64,000 nucleotides of DNA, taken from the NCBI RefSeq assembly GCF_013868415.1, contig NZ_JACEMT010000041.1:124001-188000 (forward strand), in the 5' to 3' direction. Source of the stretch: Marinobacterium marinum (lineage in GTDB: Bacteria > Pseudomonadota > Gammaproteobacteria > Pseudomonadales > Balneatricaceae). Numbering within the stretch: the stretch's first letter is position 1; the number at the start of each line of letters is the position of its first letter. Below, piece after piece: positions 1 through 9,429 of the stretch. The position numbers and the translations under genes are program-made. The notes under the pieces are model-generated. The model had not been told where the DNA came from. It ran no database searches and saw only the letters and a list, made by a program, of their open reading frames with translations.

Positions 1-228
<228 letters not shown>

Positions 229-270
229 TCAAGGAATAAACAAGCAAAACCCCGGCCATCGATATCTACA

Positions 271-1377
271 TCAGGCGCGCTGTTTGATGCGACGCACCTC
301 TTCTTCCAGCGCTTCAGCTCTCTGCTCGGCCGCCTGGGCCCGCACCTGAATTTTCAACACGTCATCTTCACGCTGCTGCAGCTGAGCTCGCAACTGCGCT
401 TCCCGGCGCGCACTATCACTGCTGGTTTCCACCTGTTTCTGACTCACGGCCTGCAAACGCTCTTCCAGTTGCTTCACCTGCTCCTCGGTCCGCTTGTTTC
501 GATTTGCGGCCGACAACAGCTGAGCGCTCATCTGAGCCTGTTCACGCTGCTGCTGAGCATCTTGCGACTGCAGCCCCCGCATGACTTCATCCTGTGTTCG
601 CAACTGATTACCCAAAGCTTCCGATTTGGCATCACTGCGAGCCAGACGTGCGCGCAGCTCATTCAGCTCACGAGTCAAATCCGCCTCTTTGCGACCACTT
701 TCATCCCGCAATTTTTCCAAAGCGTTCCGATAATGCCGGGTGTCGACCTCGGCACGCGCCAGAGCTTCCAAGTTATGGCGCTGTTCGTCACGAACACGCT
801 GATCAAATACTCGCTGCGCATCCTCATAGGTCTTGCGCAACTGCTCCAGCTCTTGCACAGCACTGGCTCTGAGCTGTTCTTCCTTCTTCAGTTCGGCATT
901 TTCGGCGGACTGCTCGTTGCGCACCTGCTGCAGCTCGGTTTCCAGCTCGGTCTGCCGCTCTTTAGACTGACTCAACTTGAACGCCTGCTCACGGTAACGC
1001 TGCTCCAGCTCGGCAATTTCATCTCGAGCACGTTTCAAGGCATCATCGCACGCCCGCTGTTTCTCATCGCTTGCGGGATCGGAAATCGGAGCCTGCCGCC
1101 CCAGCTCTTCACTCGCCTCCTGCACTGCCTGACGCCATACACGCACAAACAGTTGTTGCATGCTATCCGGAACACCCATAGCCGTAGAGGGCCCTGTCAA
1201 CTCCTGCAAGCGAACTCGCGACGGCAATTGCGCCCGCCACTCAACCAGCAACCGCTCAATTTCGGCAGGCTCGGCGCTGGATAATCGCGCCTCCAGGCCT
1301 TCCAGAGTCGGCATTTCGCCCGACAGCAGGCTTTGATCGGCAAGGGTAAATATTTTGGTTCTGAACTGCGAATCCAT
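271..1377 (-). CDS. KfrA-like coiled-coil DNA-binding protein
   Basis: A 368-residue protein with a globular N-terminal region (about 1-115) and then a long, almost uninterrupted coiled coil rich in Glu, Gln, Arg and Leu (about 120-365). The N-terminal part resembles the plasmid KfrA N-terminal DNA-binding domain, which in KfrA is also followed by an alpha-helical tail. The longest open frame starts further upstream inside rluC, but the ATG at 1377 (MDSQFRTKIF) removes a non-homologous leader and leaves a 16-bp gap to rluC. Chromosomal copies of this architecture are usually annotated as hypothetical DNA-binding proteins; the target is unknown. It could be a nucleoid- or membrane-associated structural protein instead. 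Confidence 0.7.
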   Translation of the reverse strand: MDSQFRTKIFTLADQSLLSGEMPTLEGLEARLSSAEPAEIERLLVEWRAQLPSRVRLQELTGPSTAMGVPDSMQQLFVRVWRQAVQEASEELGRQAPISDPASDEKQRACDDALKRARDEIAELEQRYREQAFKLSQSKERQTELETELQQVRNEQSAENAELKKEEQLRASAVQELEQLRKTYEDAQRVFDQRVRDEQRHNLEALARAEVDTRHYRNALEKLRDESGRKEADLTRELNELRARLARSDAKSEALGNQLRTQDEVMRGLQSQDAQQQREQAQMSAQLLSAANRNKRTEEQVKQLEERLQAVSQKQVETSSDSARREAQLRAQLQQREDDVLKIQVRAQAAEQRAEALEEEVRRIKQRA

Positions 1378-1393
1378 TACTGTGTTCCTGTAT

Positions 1394-2359
1394 TCACTCC
1401 ACTCGGTCATCGGCAAGGCGTGACAAGGCTTTCTCGGTATCAGTGTCCAAAGGTGCGTCCACTCGCAAGCGCTCGCCATCCGGCATGTGCAGTTCCAGCC
1501 GAGCGGCATGCAGCATCAATCGTCTGATGCCCTCCTGCCGAAACACTCGATTATCATCATCCGGCGTGTACTTGATATCACCGACTATCGGGTGGCCCGC
1601 AAACTGCGTATGAACTCGGATCTGATGCGTACGCCCCGTTAACGGCCGCGCCTCGATGAGCGTGGCAAAGTCCTGATATCGACGCAGCACCTTGAACTCC
1701 GTTACCGATGGTTTGCCCTCAGGATGCACTTTGACGATACGCTCACCCGATTTCAACTCAAATCGCTGCAGAGGGGCATCAACCCTGTCACGACGCCCTG
1801 GCCAACGACCAACGACCAACGCATGATAGACCTTGTTTACCTTGCGCATTCTCAAAGCATCATGCAAGTAACGCAACATGCTACGTTTCTTTGCCACCAT
1901 GATGCAGCCCGATGTATCCCGATCCAATCGGTGGACCAGCTCCAGAAAACGGCAGTCTGGGCGGATCTGTCGCAACGCCTCAATCAATCCCAGGCTTACC
2001 CCGCTGCCGCCATGCACTGCCAGCCCGGCCGGTTTATTGATAACAATCAGACTGTCACTTTCGTACAAAACTGCACGATCAAGGTGCTCAGCAAGACCCG
2101 CACCCACAGGCGCACTTTCACCCCGCTCGGCCACTCGAACGGGCGGAATACGGATCAGATCACCCGCATTCAAACGGGTTTCGGGCTTGACCCGTTTTTT
2201 GTTAACCCTCACTTCCCCCTTGCGTACTATGCGATAGATAAGACTCTTCGGAGCACCCTTAAGGGCCGTCCGCAAAAAGTTATCGATACGCTGTCCTGCC
2301 TGATCTGCATCCACTTCAACAAAGCGGACCTGATGTTGCTGCTCTTGTGTATACGTCAT
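1394..2359 (-). CDS. rluC: 23S rRNA pseudouridine synthase RluC
   Basis: A 321-residue RluA-family enzyme. An S4-type RNA-binding domain (GQRIDNFLR...IRKGEVRVN region, about 20-85) precedes the catalytic domain with the motif HRLDRDTSG, whose Asp is the nucleophile, and a C-terminal GRTHQIRVH motif. RluC makes pseudouridines 955, 2504 and 2580 in 23S rRNA. The S4 domain and the position divergent from rne (the rne/rluC pairing seen in E. coli and Pseudomonas) favour RluC over RluD. A TTG seven codons upstream opens the longest frame; the ATG at 2359 is preferred. Confidence 0.92.
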   Translation of the reverse strand: MTYTQEQQHQVRFVEVDADQAGQRIDNFLRTALKGAPKSLIYRIVRKGEVRVNKKRVKPETRLNAGDLIRIPPVRVAERGESAPVGAGLAEHLDRAVLYESDSLIVINKPAGLAVHGGSGVSLGLIEALRQIRPDCRFLELVHRLDRDTSGCIMVAKKRSMLRYLHDALRMRKVNKVYHALVVGRWPGRRDRVDAPLQRFELKSGERIVKVHPEGKPSVTEFKVLRRYQDFATLIEARPLTGRTHQIRVHTQFAGHPIVGDIKYTPDDDNRVFRQEGIRRLMLHAARLELHMPDGERLRVDAPLDTDTEKALSRLADDRVE

Positions 2360-2380
2360 GCCAACGAAATCGACTCTCAA

Positions 2381-2827
2381 TTGATGCCTTAGGGGGTTAA
2401 CTGTTATATTCTAGCGATGCTACGGGCGGTTGGCTTTAGTAAATTTGAAAACCATGCAGCTGGCCCCGCCTTTTTTCAGGACGAGTGGCCGCACGCGCAC
2501 TCCCACCGGTAGCTGAACATACTATTTATCGTGAAATACAACACTTTCACGTAACGCTTTCACGACCTTCGTCAGACGGAAGGTTCAGTTGGAGGTGAAG
2601 ACGCACGCTGACCAGGAACCTGCCCGCGCCGACTGGCCCGGGTAGCCACAACCAGAGACTATAATGACAGAGGTCTGCGTTTCCTTCACTGTCGATCGTG
2701 GCGGCCCGCCGATTGCGTGGCTGCACATGTTGCCTGCACAACCGGCAACCGCATCCAAAGACTGGACATTGACTTTCTCCCTCACAGCCAGGGCGAGAAG
2801 CGTTGCGTTTATGAGAACGCACACGAC
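2381..2827 (+). promoter_or_regulatory. rne leader region with candidate promoters
   Basis: There are about 470 bp between the rluC and rne starts and no convincing gene. Two plus-strand promoter candidates are visible: TTGATG (2381-2386), 18 bp, TATATT (2405-2410), giving a leader of about 410 nt; and a perfect -10 TATAAT (2660-2665) with no recognisable -35, giving a leader of about 155 nt. E. coli rne has a long 5' leader through which RNase E represses its own synthesis. The length suggests the same logic here, but no conserved hairpin was identified by eye. Confidence 0.35.
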
Positions 2828-5800
2828 ATGAAAAGAATGCTGATTAACGCAACTCAACCCGAAGAGTTGCGCGTCGCGCTGGTGGATGGCCAGCGCCTGT
2901 TCGACCTGGATATCGAATCCGACAGCCGCGAGCAGAAAAAAGCCAACATCTACAAGGGCCGCATTACTCGGGTAGAGCCCAGCCTTGAAGCCGCTTTCGT
3001 CGACTTTGGTGCCGAACGCCACGGTTTTCTGCCACTGAAGGAAATCTCGCGCGAATACTTCTGCAAGCAACCCGAACGCGGGCAGCGCCCCAACATCAAG
3101 GAAGTCATCAAGGAAGGCACCGAAGTCATCGTTCAGGTTGACAAGGAAGAGCGCGGCAACAAGGGCGCCGCTCTGACCACCTTTATCAGTCTGGCTGGAC
3201 GCTATCTTGTTCTGATGCCCAACAACCCCCGTGCAGGCGGCATTTCCCGCCGCATAGAAGGTGAAGACCGCACCCAACTCAAGGAAGCCCTGTCCGGCAC
3301 CAACATACCCGACGGCATGGGTGCCATCGTGCGCACGGCAGGCATCGGCCGCAGCTCGGAAGAACTGCAATGGGACCTGGATTACCTGACCACTCTGTGG
3401 GACGCTATTCAGGCCGTTAACGAACGCCCGGCCCCCTTCCTTGTCTATCAGGAAAGTGATGTTGTCATCCGCGCCATTCGCGATTATCTGCGCGCCGATA
3501 TCGGCGAGGTACTGATCGATAATCCCAGCGTATACGAACAGGCCCTGCTGTTTGTTCAGCAAGTCATGCCAAGCTACGAAAGCCGCATCAAGCTGTACAA
3601 GGAACAGACACCTCTATTCAACCGCTTCCAGATCGAAAGCCAGATTGAAACCGCCTTCGAACGCGAAGTAAAACTGCCCTCTGGCGGTTCTATCGTAATT
3701 GACCCGACTGAAGCGCTGGTCTCCATCGATATCAACTCCGCCCGCGCCACCCGCGGCAGCGACATTGAAGAAACCGCTCTGCAGACCAACCTGGAAGCAG
3801 CGGAAGAGATCGCCCGTCAGTTGCGTCTGCGCGATATCGGCGGCTTGGTGGTCATCGACTTTATCGACATGACCCCCATTAAAAACCAGCGTGAAGTCGA
3901 AAACCGCCTCCGCGATTCCCTGAAGCTGGATCGAGCCCGTGTTCAGATGGGTCGTATCTCCCGCTTCGGCTTGCTGGAAATGTCTCGCCAGCGCCTGCGC
4001 CCGTCTCTGGCCGAGTCTCGCGGCAGCGTATGTCCGCGCTGCCACGGACAGGGCACCATTCGCGATACCGAGTCACTGGCACTGTCAATCCTGCGCCTGA
4101 TCGAAGAAGAGTCATCCAAAGACCGTACCGCCCAAATCCGTGCCATTTTGCCGGTTTCCGTTGCCACCTACTTGCTCAACGAAAAGCGCCCCGAAGTACA
4201 CGCGATCGAGATGCGCCATCAAGTGCGCATTGTGGTTGTTCCCAACCCGAACATGGAAACACCTCACTATGAGGTCGTACGCTTGCGTGACGATCACACG
4301 GTCACCACAACCCAGGATGCCAGCTACAACCTGCAGCTCGATGCCGAACCGGCACAGCAGGAAAGCAGTCGCACACCGGCCGCCAAACGCGAGCAGGCAG
4401 CCGTCAAAGCGGTCGCCCCTCCCACACGTGCTCCACAACCCATCAGCGAAGACCAGCCGACCCCTCGAGCTACCGACAAAGGCAGCGACAGAAAAGTCGA
4501 AGCTGCCACTACAGCTGCACCCTCGTTCGGCGACCGCATTTTGGGCGCGCTACGCAGTATTTTTGGCGGTGACAAGAATGCGCCGGCACAAACCGGTAAG
4601 CCCGCCAACAAGAACGCTCAAGCCGAACCCAAGGCCGAACGAGAATCTGCCGGCCAAACCAAGCGCGGCAACCGTGAAGAACGCAGCGAAGAAAGCAAGA
4701 ATAACCGCGACCGCCGCTCTCGCAGCAGCAATCGCCGCGACTCCGACCGTCGACGCAGCAACCGCGACAAGCGCGACACTGACGAGATCATCACGATAGA
4801 GCCGGATCAGGTAGCTGCACCAACGACTGAAACAGAGTCATCCAGCAAGAGCGACGAGAAAAAAGACAGTAGCCGCCGTCGTCGTCGTCGCGGCCGCCGC
4901 GACGACACCCAGGATACCAAATCAGCCGATACCGGTAGCACGGACAGCAAAACACAACCGGCTCAGGACAAGAAGCCGAACGAGCAGGATGAAGGCAGTC
5001 GTGCATCCCGCCGCCGTGGCCGCCGTCGCCGCAATACCGAAGAGCGTACCGCGACACGCACAGCTCTGCCTGAAGAGATGCGCGACACCCAAGCGGAGCA
5101 GGAAATTCAGTCTCTGTTGAGTGAGCAGAAGATCACCAACGAAACGCTGAATACCGCTGAAGCTGCACCAACCCCTGCCACAAGCAAAGTGGCTGAAGTG
5201 GCTGAAGTGGCTGAAGTGGCTGAAGTGGCTGAAGTGGCTGAAGTGGCTGAAGTGGCTGAAGTGGCTGAAGTGGCTGAAGTGGCTGAAGCCAATGCAACGC
5301 CAGCGCCGGCTACCGAGCAAGCGGCAGAAACGGCAAAAGCCGCTGAAGCTTCCCCCGCAGACAACGGCACCGCGGCAACACAAGCGGACGCCCCGCAATC
5401 GGGAGCAAAAACGGCTGATGATCAAGATGGAGACAGCGAAAAACCCAAGCGCAACACTCGCAGTCGACGTCGCCCGGCCCGTGGCCGCAAATCCGAGAAC
5501 AAGACTGAGCAAAACACTTCCTCTGAAGCAGAGTCTTCTGTTTCAAGCGGGGAAACACAGCAGGAACTTGCTCTCGAAGTCGATGCGCCAGAGTCACACG
5601 GAGCCGAAGGCAAGCAGGAAGTGACGCCCCCCTTCCCGCAGGAGGAGGCTCCGCAAGAGCAAAAGCCGGAAGAGGCACAACACGCAACGGTAACGGCGGC
5701 AGATACACCGATACCCACGCAGAGCGAAACGGGTAAACCTGTCACTGAAGCGAAGCCTGCGATCGAAGCAGCCAAGACTCCAGAGGAAGAGGCTCACTCC

Positions 5801-5950
5801 GAAGCATCGGCCACCCCGGCAGCGGAAGCAACAGCCGAGCAGCCGCGCTCACGCCGCCGTGCAGGCCGCGCACCCAACGACCCTCGCGAAGTCCGTCGCC
5901 GCCAGCAACAGGCGGCCGAACAGAGCCAACCCGATACTGACCAGCAGTAG
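2828..5950 (+). CDS. rne: Ribonuclease E
   Basis: The 1040-residue endoribonuclease that starts mRNA decay and processes rRNA and tRNA, and scaffolds the degradosome at the inner membrane. The S1 domain lies at about 36-120. Catalytic aspartates are D301 ([12 protein letters not shown]) and D344 (VVIDFIDM), and the zinc-link cysteines are C402 and C405 (CPRCHGQG), each two residues short of the E. coli positions 303, 346, 404 and 407. An amphipathic segment from about F567 ([15 protein letters not shown]) matches the E. coli membrane-targeting helix. The C-terminal half is disordered, with Arg-rich RNA-binding patches and a perfect VAE repeat at 788-820. The start is the ATG at 2828 ([10 protein letters not shown]); a GTG 37 codons upstream opens a longer frame but adds unrelated residues. 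Confidence 0.97.
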   Translation: MKRMLINATQPEELRVALVDGQRLFDLDIESDSREQKKANIYKGRITRVEPSLEAAFVDFGAERHGFLPLKEISREYFCKQPERGQRPNIKEVIKEGTEVIVQVDKEERGNKGAALTTFISLAGRYLVLMPNNPRAGGISRRIEGEDRTQLKEALSGTNIPDGMGAIVRTAGIGRSSEELQWDLDYLTTLWDAIQAVNERPAPFLVYQESDVVIRAIRDYLRADIGEVLIDNPSVYEQALLFVQQVMPSYESRIKLYKEQTPLFNRFQIESQIETAFEREVKLPSGGSIVIDPTEALVSIDINSARATRGSDIEETALQTNLEAAEEIARQLRLRDIGGLVVIDFIDMTPIKNQREVENRLRDSLKLDRARVQMGRISRFGLLEMSRQRLRPSLAESRGSVCPRCHGQGTIRDTESLALSILRLIEEESSKDRTAQIRAILPVSVATYLLNEKRPEVHAIEMRHQVRIVVVPNPNMETPHYEVVRLRDDHTVTTTQDASYNLQLDAEPAQQESSRTPAAKREQAAVKAVAPPTRAPQPISEDQPTPRATDKGSDRKVEAATTAAPSFGDRILGALRSIFGGDKNAPAQTGKPANKNAQAEPKAERESAGQTKRGNREERSEESKNNRDRRSRSSNRRDSDRRRSNRDKRDTDEIITIEPDQVAAPTTETESSSKSDEKKDSSRRRRRRGRRDDTQDTKSADTGSTDSKTQPAQDKKPNEQDEGSRASRRRGRRRRNTEERTATRTALPEEMRDTQAEQEIQSLLSEQKITNETLNTAEAAPTPATSKVAEVAEVAEVAEVAEVAEVAEVAEVAEVAEVAEANATPAPATEQAAETAKAAEASPADNGTAATQADAPQSGAKTADDQDGDSEKPKRNTRSRRRPARGRKSENKTEQNTSSEAESSVSSGETQQELALEVDAPESHGAEGKQEVTPPFPQEEAPQEQKPEEAQHATVTAADTPIPTQSETGKPVTEAKPAIEAAKTPEEEAHSEASATPAAEATAEQPRSRRRAGRAPNDPREVRRRQQQAAEQSQPDTDQQ
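5189..5287 (+). repeat. Perfect 9-bp tandem repeat in rne (11 copies)
   Basis: Eleven identical, uninterrupted copies of GTGGCTGAA encode Val-Ala-Glu eleven times, at residues 788-820 of RNase E. The unit is three codons, so gain or loss of copies stays in frame. Codon identity is total across 99 bp, which points to recent expansion by slippage. The unit shares GCTGAA with the repeat in rhlB at 48036-48143. Confidence 0.97.
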
Positions 5951-5965
5951 GGTCAGCCGAAGACT

Positions 5966-6006
5966 AAAAAGCCGCTGCAGTCTTGATACTGCAGCGGCTT
6001 TTTTTG
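5966..6006. terminator. Bidirectional intrinsic terminator between rne and murB
   Basis: A perfect 12-bp stem, AAGCCGCTGCAG (5969-5980) and CTGCAGCGGCTT (5989-6000), with an 8-nt loop. It is followed by a T run on the plus strand and preceded by AAAAA, so it can end both rne and the convergent murB transcript. Confidence 0.93.
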
Positions 6007-6026
6007 TCTCTCTATCAACCTTCAGG

Positions 6027-7046
6027 TCAGGGGTAAAAACGAGGCTCTGGCTCCAGCTCGACACCAAAGCGCTCTCGCACTTTCAACTGTATATACTCGG
6101 CCAGTCGCTCAATGGCTTCGCGGTCTCCCCCACCCCAGTTCACCAACACCAAAGCCTGATCAGGGTACACACCCACTGAATTCTGACGATAGCCTTTAAG
6201 CCCACAGCGATCAATCAGCCAGCCTGCTGCAAGCTTGCATCCACCCGAAGAGTCCGGATAAAACACCAGATCAGGCTCCTGCGTACACAGGCGCCGGCAC
6301 TCTTTATCGCTAATGACTGGGTTCTTGAAAAAGCTGCCGGCATTACCCACCCGATCCGGGGACGGCAACTTGCTTCGCCTTACAACACAAACAGCATCAA
6401 ATACCTGCTGTGGATCAGGCTCCCTCACATCACCCAGCGCCGTACGCAACGCTGCATAGCCTACCTGCACATCGGGAATCAGGCTCAAATTCAACTCAAC
6501 TGCCGTGATAATATAACGTCCCGGCTCACCCGACTTGAACAGGCTATCGCGGTAGGCAAAACCACATGCCTCACGCTCCAGTATTTTCAACCGGCTTTCC
6601 ATACAATCAAAAACTTCAACCCGACTCAGACGATCCTTCAATTCCACGCCATAAGCACCGATATTCTGGACCGGAGCAGCCCCCACAGTTCCTGGAATCA
6701 ATGCCAGGTTTTCCAGGCCGTACCAGCCCTGACGAAGCGTGTGCTCAACAGTTTCATGCCAGCTCTCTCCGGCACCCACCCAAAGCCTGACTCGATCTGC
6801 CTCTATTGTCGGCTCCCAACGTCTGATCGCCATACATGCCACAACACCCGGCACATGTTCAGCCAACACCAGATTACTGCCACCACCCAGCACCAACAAA
6901 GGCTGGGGATCTTGAGACAACCGCCCCATCAGCTGCGCCAATTGCTCGGTATCACGAATCATGACCAACTGGTCCGCCGTCACCTCGAAACCGAACGTAT
7001 TCAAATGCCTCAGCGAAGCCTGATACTCGATGCTCAAATCACTCAA
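6027..7046 (-). CDS. murB: UDP-N-acetylenolpyruvoylglucosamine reductase (TTG start)
   Basis: A 339-residue FAD enzyme that reduces UDP-GlcNAc-enolpyruvate to UDP-MurNAc in cytoplasmic peptidoglycan synthesis. The FAD-binding region carries LVLGGGSN and IPGTVGAAPVQNIGAYG; the catalytic serine motif GNAGSFFKNP and the C-terminal Glu (ELEPEPRF) are present, and length matches the E. coli enzyme (342). No ATG fits. TTG at 7044-7046 has AGGAG about seven bases upstream and overlaps the end of the phosphatase gene by 8 bp (ATTGAGTGA), which suggests translational coupling. The longer frame upstream lies wholly inside the phosphatase gene and is not credible. Confidence 0.95.
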   Translation of the reverse strand: MSDLSIEYQASLRHLNTFGFEVTADQLVMIRDTEQLAQLMGRLSQDPQPLLVLGGGSNLVLAEHVPGVVACMAIRRWEPTIEADRVRLWVGAGESWHETVEHTLRQGWYGLENLALIPGTVGAAPVQNIGAYGVELKDRLSRVEVFDCMESRLKILEREACGFAYRDSLFKSGEPGRYIITAVELNLSLIPDVQVGYAALRTALGDVREPDPQQVFDAVCVVRRSKLPSPDRVGNAGSFFKNPVISDKECRRLCTQEPDLVFYPDSSGGCKLAAGWLIDRCGLKGYRQNSVGVYPDQALVLVNWGGGDREAIERLAEYIQLKVRERFGVELEPEPRFYP

Positions 7047-7524
7047 TGCCAGACTCCTGCAAGCGCCGGTATAATCCCTGACTCGCAACCTCGACCAGAT
7101 CCAGCACCTCCTCAAATCCCTGTTCGCCCGATGTATAGTATGGGTCCGGTACTTCCTTGTGCTTTACGCCCTCGGCAAAATCAAGAAACAGCCCCAGATG
7201 ACCGTGAAAACCGCGTGGACACAAGCGGCGCAGATCGCGCAGGTTGGCGTCATCCATCGCTAAAATATAATTAAAGCGTTCGAAGTCCGCCGCTTCGACC
7301 GCCCGGGCACGCAAATGCTCCAGCGCGTAACCTCGGCGACGAGCCGCTACCTGAGTACGCGGATCCGGCGCCTTGCCAATGTGATAGGCCGCCGTGCCTG
7401 CCGAATCGATCAGGAAAGATTCCGATTCTCCTTTCCGCTCGACCAAGTGTTCGAACACACCATGCGCACTGGGTGACCTGCAAATATTGCCCAAGCAAAC
7501 GAAGAGAACTGAAATTTTTTCCAT
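7039..7524 (-). CDS. Low-molecular-weight protein-tyrosine phosphatase family protein
   Basis: A 161-residue cytoplasmic phosphatase with the P-loop CLGNICRSP (nucleophile C10, R16) and the general acid D127 in DPYY. The family removes phosphate from tyrosine or related small substrates; the true substrate is unknown. It is the first gene of a two-gene unit with murB. In Pseudomonas this gene sits between kdsB and murB; kdsB and lpxK are not present upstream here, so the usual LPS-precursor neighbours have been lost or moved. Confidence 0.93.
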   Translation of the reverse strand: MEKISVLFVCLGNICRSPSAHGVFEHLVERKGESESFLIDSAGTAAYHIGKAPDPRTQVAARRRGYALEHLRARAVEAADFERFNYILAMDDANLRDLRRLCPRGFHGHLGLFLDFAEGVKHKEVPDPYYTSGEQGFEEVLDLVEVASQGLYRRLQESGIE

Positions 7525-7656
7525 AAAATCAACACCTTATGCATAAAAACAGGGCTAAATAACACATAAAAAAGGCACCTGTTTGGCCATTATAAATCAA
7601 AAGGTTGCAAAAGAGTTTTCAAACGCGGCAAATGGGAGCAGGTCGACCCAGAACCA

Positions 7657-7688
7657 AAACAGGCGCCCTGGGAGGCGCCTGTTTTTTT
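7657..7688 (-). terminator. Intrinsic terminator downstream of the roadblock/PAS operon
   Basis: Stem CAGGCGCC (7660-7667) with GGCGCCTG (7674-7681) and a 6-nt loop, extended by AAAA/TTTT pairing. In the minus direction it is followed by GTTTTGG and lies about 20 bp after the stop of the PhnD-like gene. The stronger T run lies on the plus strand, but no plus-strand gene precedes it. Confidence 0.75.
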
Positions 7689-7708
7689 CATCATCAACCA
7701 TGTTTTAC

Positions 7709-8455
7709 TCAGTCAATCAGAGTATCAATTAGATCAATCATGAATTCCGTTTGCTCTTCTTCCATCAAATCCCAGCCATCAAGCCCCATGCTCTTGAGCA
7801 CTTCACGGCCTTTAGGGTCTTCTTCCATACCAAGCAAACGCTCCGTCAGCAATTCCACATGCTCTTGCATGCGCGGACCAACAACCAGAGTGTGGTGCAC
7901 CACACTAATCTGGCTATTCACCAGCGATTTGGTCTTGCTGCGCACCAGATCGGACAACTCGTCATAACCGGCTTTCAGGAAAAAACCAACATCAGCCTGA
8001 CCGTTCAACAACGCCTTGGCAACCAGTACATAGTTGTCGTATTCGCGGAAGGTGACATTATTTTTATCCAAGTCCGCTGATTCCAGCATGATCATACCCA
8101 TGGTATGAACGTCCGGATCGGCCGTCGTAGCAATAGTAATACCCGACTCCAAATCTTCTACGGAGTTGCGTTCATCATCCTGGCGCACCGCAATAACCGT
8201 TTCATCTGCACGGTTGCGAGGGCGCACCAAGACCTTGAACCCAAGCTCACGCACCAGCATCGACGCATCATAGGGATTCGCGTAAATCAGGTCGATTTTT
8301 CCGTTCCGGATATCTTTACGCTGCTCCTCAAAGCCATCGTACAGTTCCAGATGCACCCCTGTACCCAGCTGGCGCTGCAACCAAGTATTGAAGATAAACC
8401 AACCGGAAAGATGAGCCGGCGGAAAATCCGGACTCACTGATAAATTCAATGTCAT
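7709..8455 (-). CDS. PhnD-like substrate-binding domain protein, apparently cytoplasmic
   Basis: A 248-residue protein resembling the binding proteins of phosphate/phosphite/phosphonate ABC transporters: FPPAHLSGWFIFNTWLQRQ near the start, KIDLIYANPYDASMLVRE at about 55-75, ITIATTADPDVHTMG near 110-125, and GQADVGFFLKAGYDEL in the second lobe. The start MTLNLSVSPDFP has no signal peptide or lipobox, so the product probably stays in the cytoplasm and acts as a ligand-sensing domain rather than a transporter subunit. No permease or ATPase gene is near. It is the last gene of the six-gene operon, 13 bp after the PAS gene. The frame is open 51 codons further upstream, but that part overlaps the PAS gene and is rejected. 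The ligand is unknown. Confidence 0.75.
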   Translation of the reverse strand: MTLNLSVSPDFPPAHLSGWFIFNTWLQRQLGTGVHLELYDGFEEQRKDIRNGKIDLIYANPYDASMLVRELGFKVLVRPRNRADETVIAVRQDDERNSVEDLESGITIATTADPDVHTMGMIMLESADLDKNNVTFREYDNYVLVAKALLNGQADVGFFLKAGYDELSDLVRSKTKSLVNSQISVVHHTLVVGPRMQEHVELLTERLLGMEEDPKGREVLKSMGLDGWDLMEEEQTEFMIDLIDTLID

Positions 8456-8468
8456 CGCGTTACCTCGC

Positions 8469-8930
8469 CTAGCGCAGCGTCTCGTACAGAGCTTCGCTCT
8501 CCTTGATTTTGCTGCGCGATGGCTTACGGCGGACGGAAGTATATCCGACCAGCTCGCCATTACGAATGTTCGGTATAACGGTCGCCTTGACCCAGTAATA
8601 GGCCCCATCCTTGCGCAGATTTTTTACGTATCCCTGCCACTTTTTCCCCTGAGCTACCGTATCCCACAGGTCCTTGAACGCCACAGCCGGCATATCGGGA
8701 TGCCTCAGGATGTAGTGATTCACGCCCAGCAACTCTTCGCGAGCATACCCCGACATTTCAATAAATGCACGGTTGGCATGAGTGATAACACCGCTCGGGT
8801 CGGTACGGGAGACAATCAGCTTGCCATCTGGATAGGGAACCTCACGGTCAACAATCTTGGCCAGTCGTTCCGTACTGTCAAAATACTTGATCAGCACCTC
8901 ACGAACCGAGCCTGTATCATGTTCGGACAT
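8469..8930 (-). CDS. Stand-alone Aer-type PAS domain protein
   Basis: A 153-residue protein that is almost entirely one PAS domain (about 45-140). It carries the motifs of the N-terminal FAD-binding PAS of the aerotaxis receptor Aer: ITHANRAFIEMSGY, then RHPDMPAVAFKDLW (the Arg, His and Asp of RHPD are implicated in FAD binding in Aer), then NLRKDGAYYWVKATVIPN. There is no membrane segment, HAMP, methyl-accepting, kinase or GGDEF part. It probably senses redox or energy state and passes the signal to a partner from the same operon. ATG at 8930 has GGAG about six bases upstream; the frame continues 13 codons further without support. Confidence 0.87.
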   Translation of the reverse strand: MSEHDTGSVREVLIKYFDSTERLAKIVDREVPYPDGKLIVSRTDPSGVITHANRAFIEMSGYAREELLGVNHYILRHPDMPAVAFKDLWDTVAQGKKWQGYVKNLRKDGAYYWVKATVIPNIRNGELVGYTSVRRKPSRSKIKESEALYETLR

Positions 8931-9002
8931 ATTCACTCCAAACCAGGAAAGAAGCGTGCACTCAACCAATCAGCATCCATGCACGCCAGGCAAAAGGTTG
9001 TT

Positions 9003-9365
9003 TCAGAGAATCTTGCCGATGGCGTCAGCTGCACGCTTGACATCCAGGAAGATCAGACCCAAACGCGCATTGGTCTTGGCAACAACGGTCAGTACGGATT
9101 CCTGGTTTGCATGTGTCATCAGGATATAACCGTTTTTACCCTTGACCAGAACCTGCTCCAGCTCACCGCGAGCCAGCTCCTGAGACGTCCGCTCACCCAA
9201 TGAAAGCATTGCGGCACTCATCGCACCCACACGGTCTTCGTCCATACCGGCCGGCAGGAGCGCATCGATCACCAGGCCATCTGTAGAAATCACTGCAGAC
9301 GCTTCGATTTCAGCAGAAGTGCCGTTGAGATCGTTAAGAATAGAAGTCAACATTTCTGAGCGCAT
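9003..9365 (-). CDS. Roadblock/LC7 domain protein
   Basis: A 120-residue single-domain roadblock/LC7 protein. The typical pattern is clear: AEIEASAVISTDGLVIDALLP, then MSAAMLSLGERTSQELARGELEQVLVKGKNGYILM, then VLTVVAKTNARLGLIFLDV. In bacteria such proteins act as dimers on small Ras-like GTPases (MglB on MglA) or in signalling assemblies. No MglA-like GTPase is encoded in this operon or elsewhere in the window, so its partner is unknown. AAAAGGAG eight bases upstream supports the ATG at 9365. Confidence 0.9.
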   Translation of the reverse strand: MRSEMLTSILNDLNGTSAEIEASAVISTDGLVIDALLPAGMDEDRVGAMSAAMLSLGERTSQELARGELEQVLVKGKNGYILMTHANQESVLTVVAKTNARLGLIFLDVKRAADAIGKIL

Positions 9366-9429
9366 GGTAGTCTCCTTTTAGGCCATTAGCGCTGGTTGTA
9401 ATTCTGTATGAAACGGCTAACCCGTTTCA

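Noticed and set aside
1378-1509. N-terminal extension of the coiled-coil gene
   Set aside because: Lies inside rluC and adds a Cys/Trp-rich leader unlike the rest of the protein.
5189-5287. Short regular repeats as a CRISPR array
   Set aside because: Nine-bp units without spacers, inside a coding frame; no cas genes.
4922-5512. Minus-strand frame inside rne with Ser-His-Phe repeats
   Set aside because: It is the antisense reading of the rne tandem repeat, which is open in all frames because the 9-bp unit has no stop; no homology.
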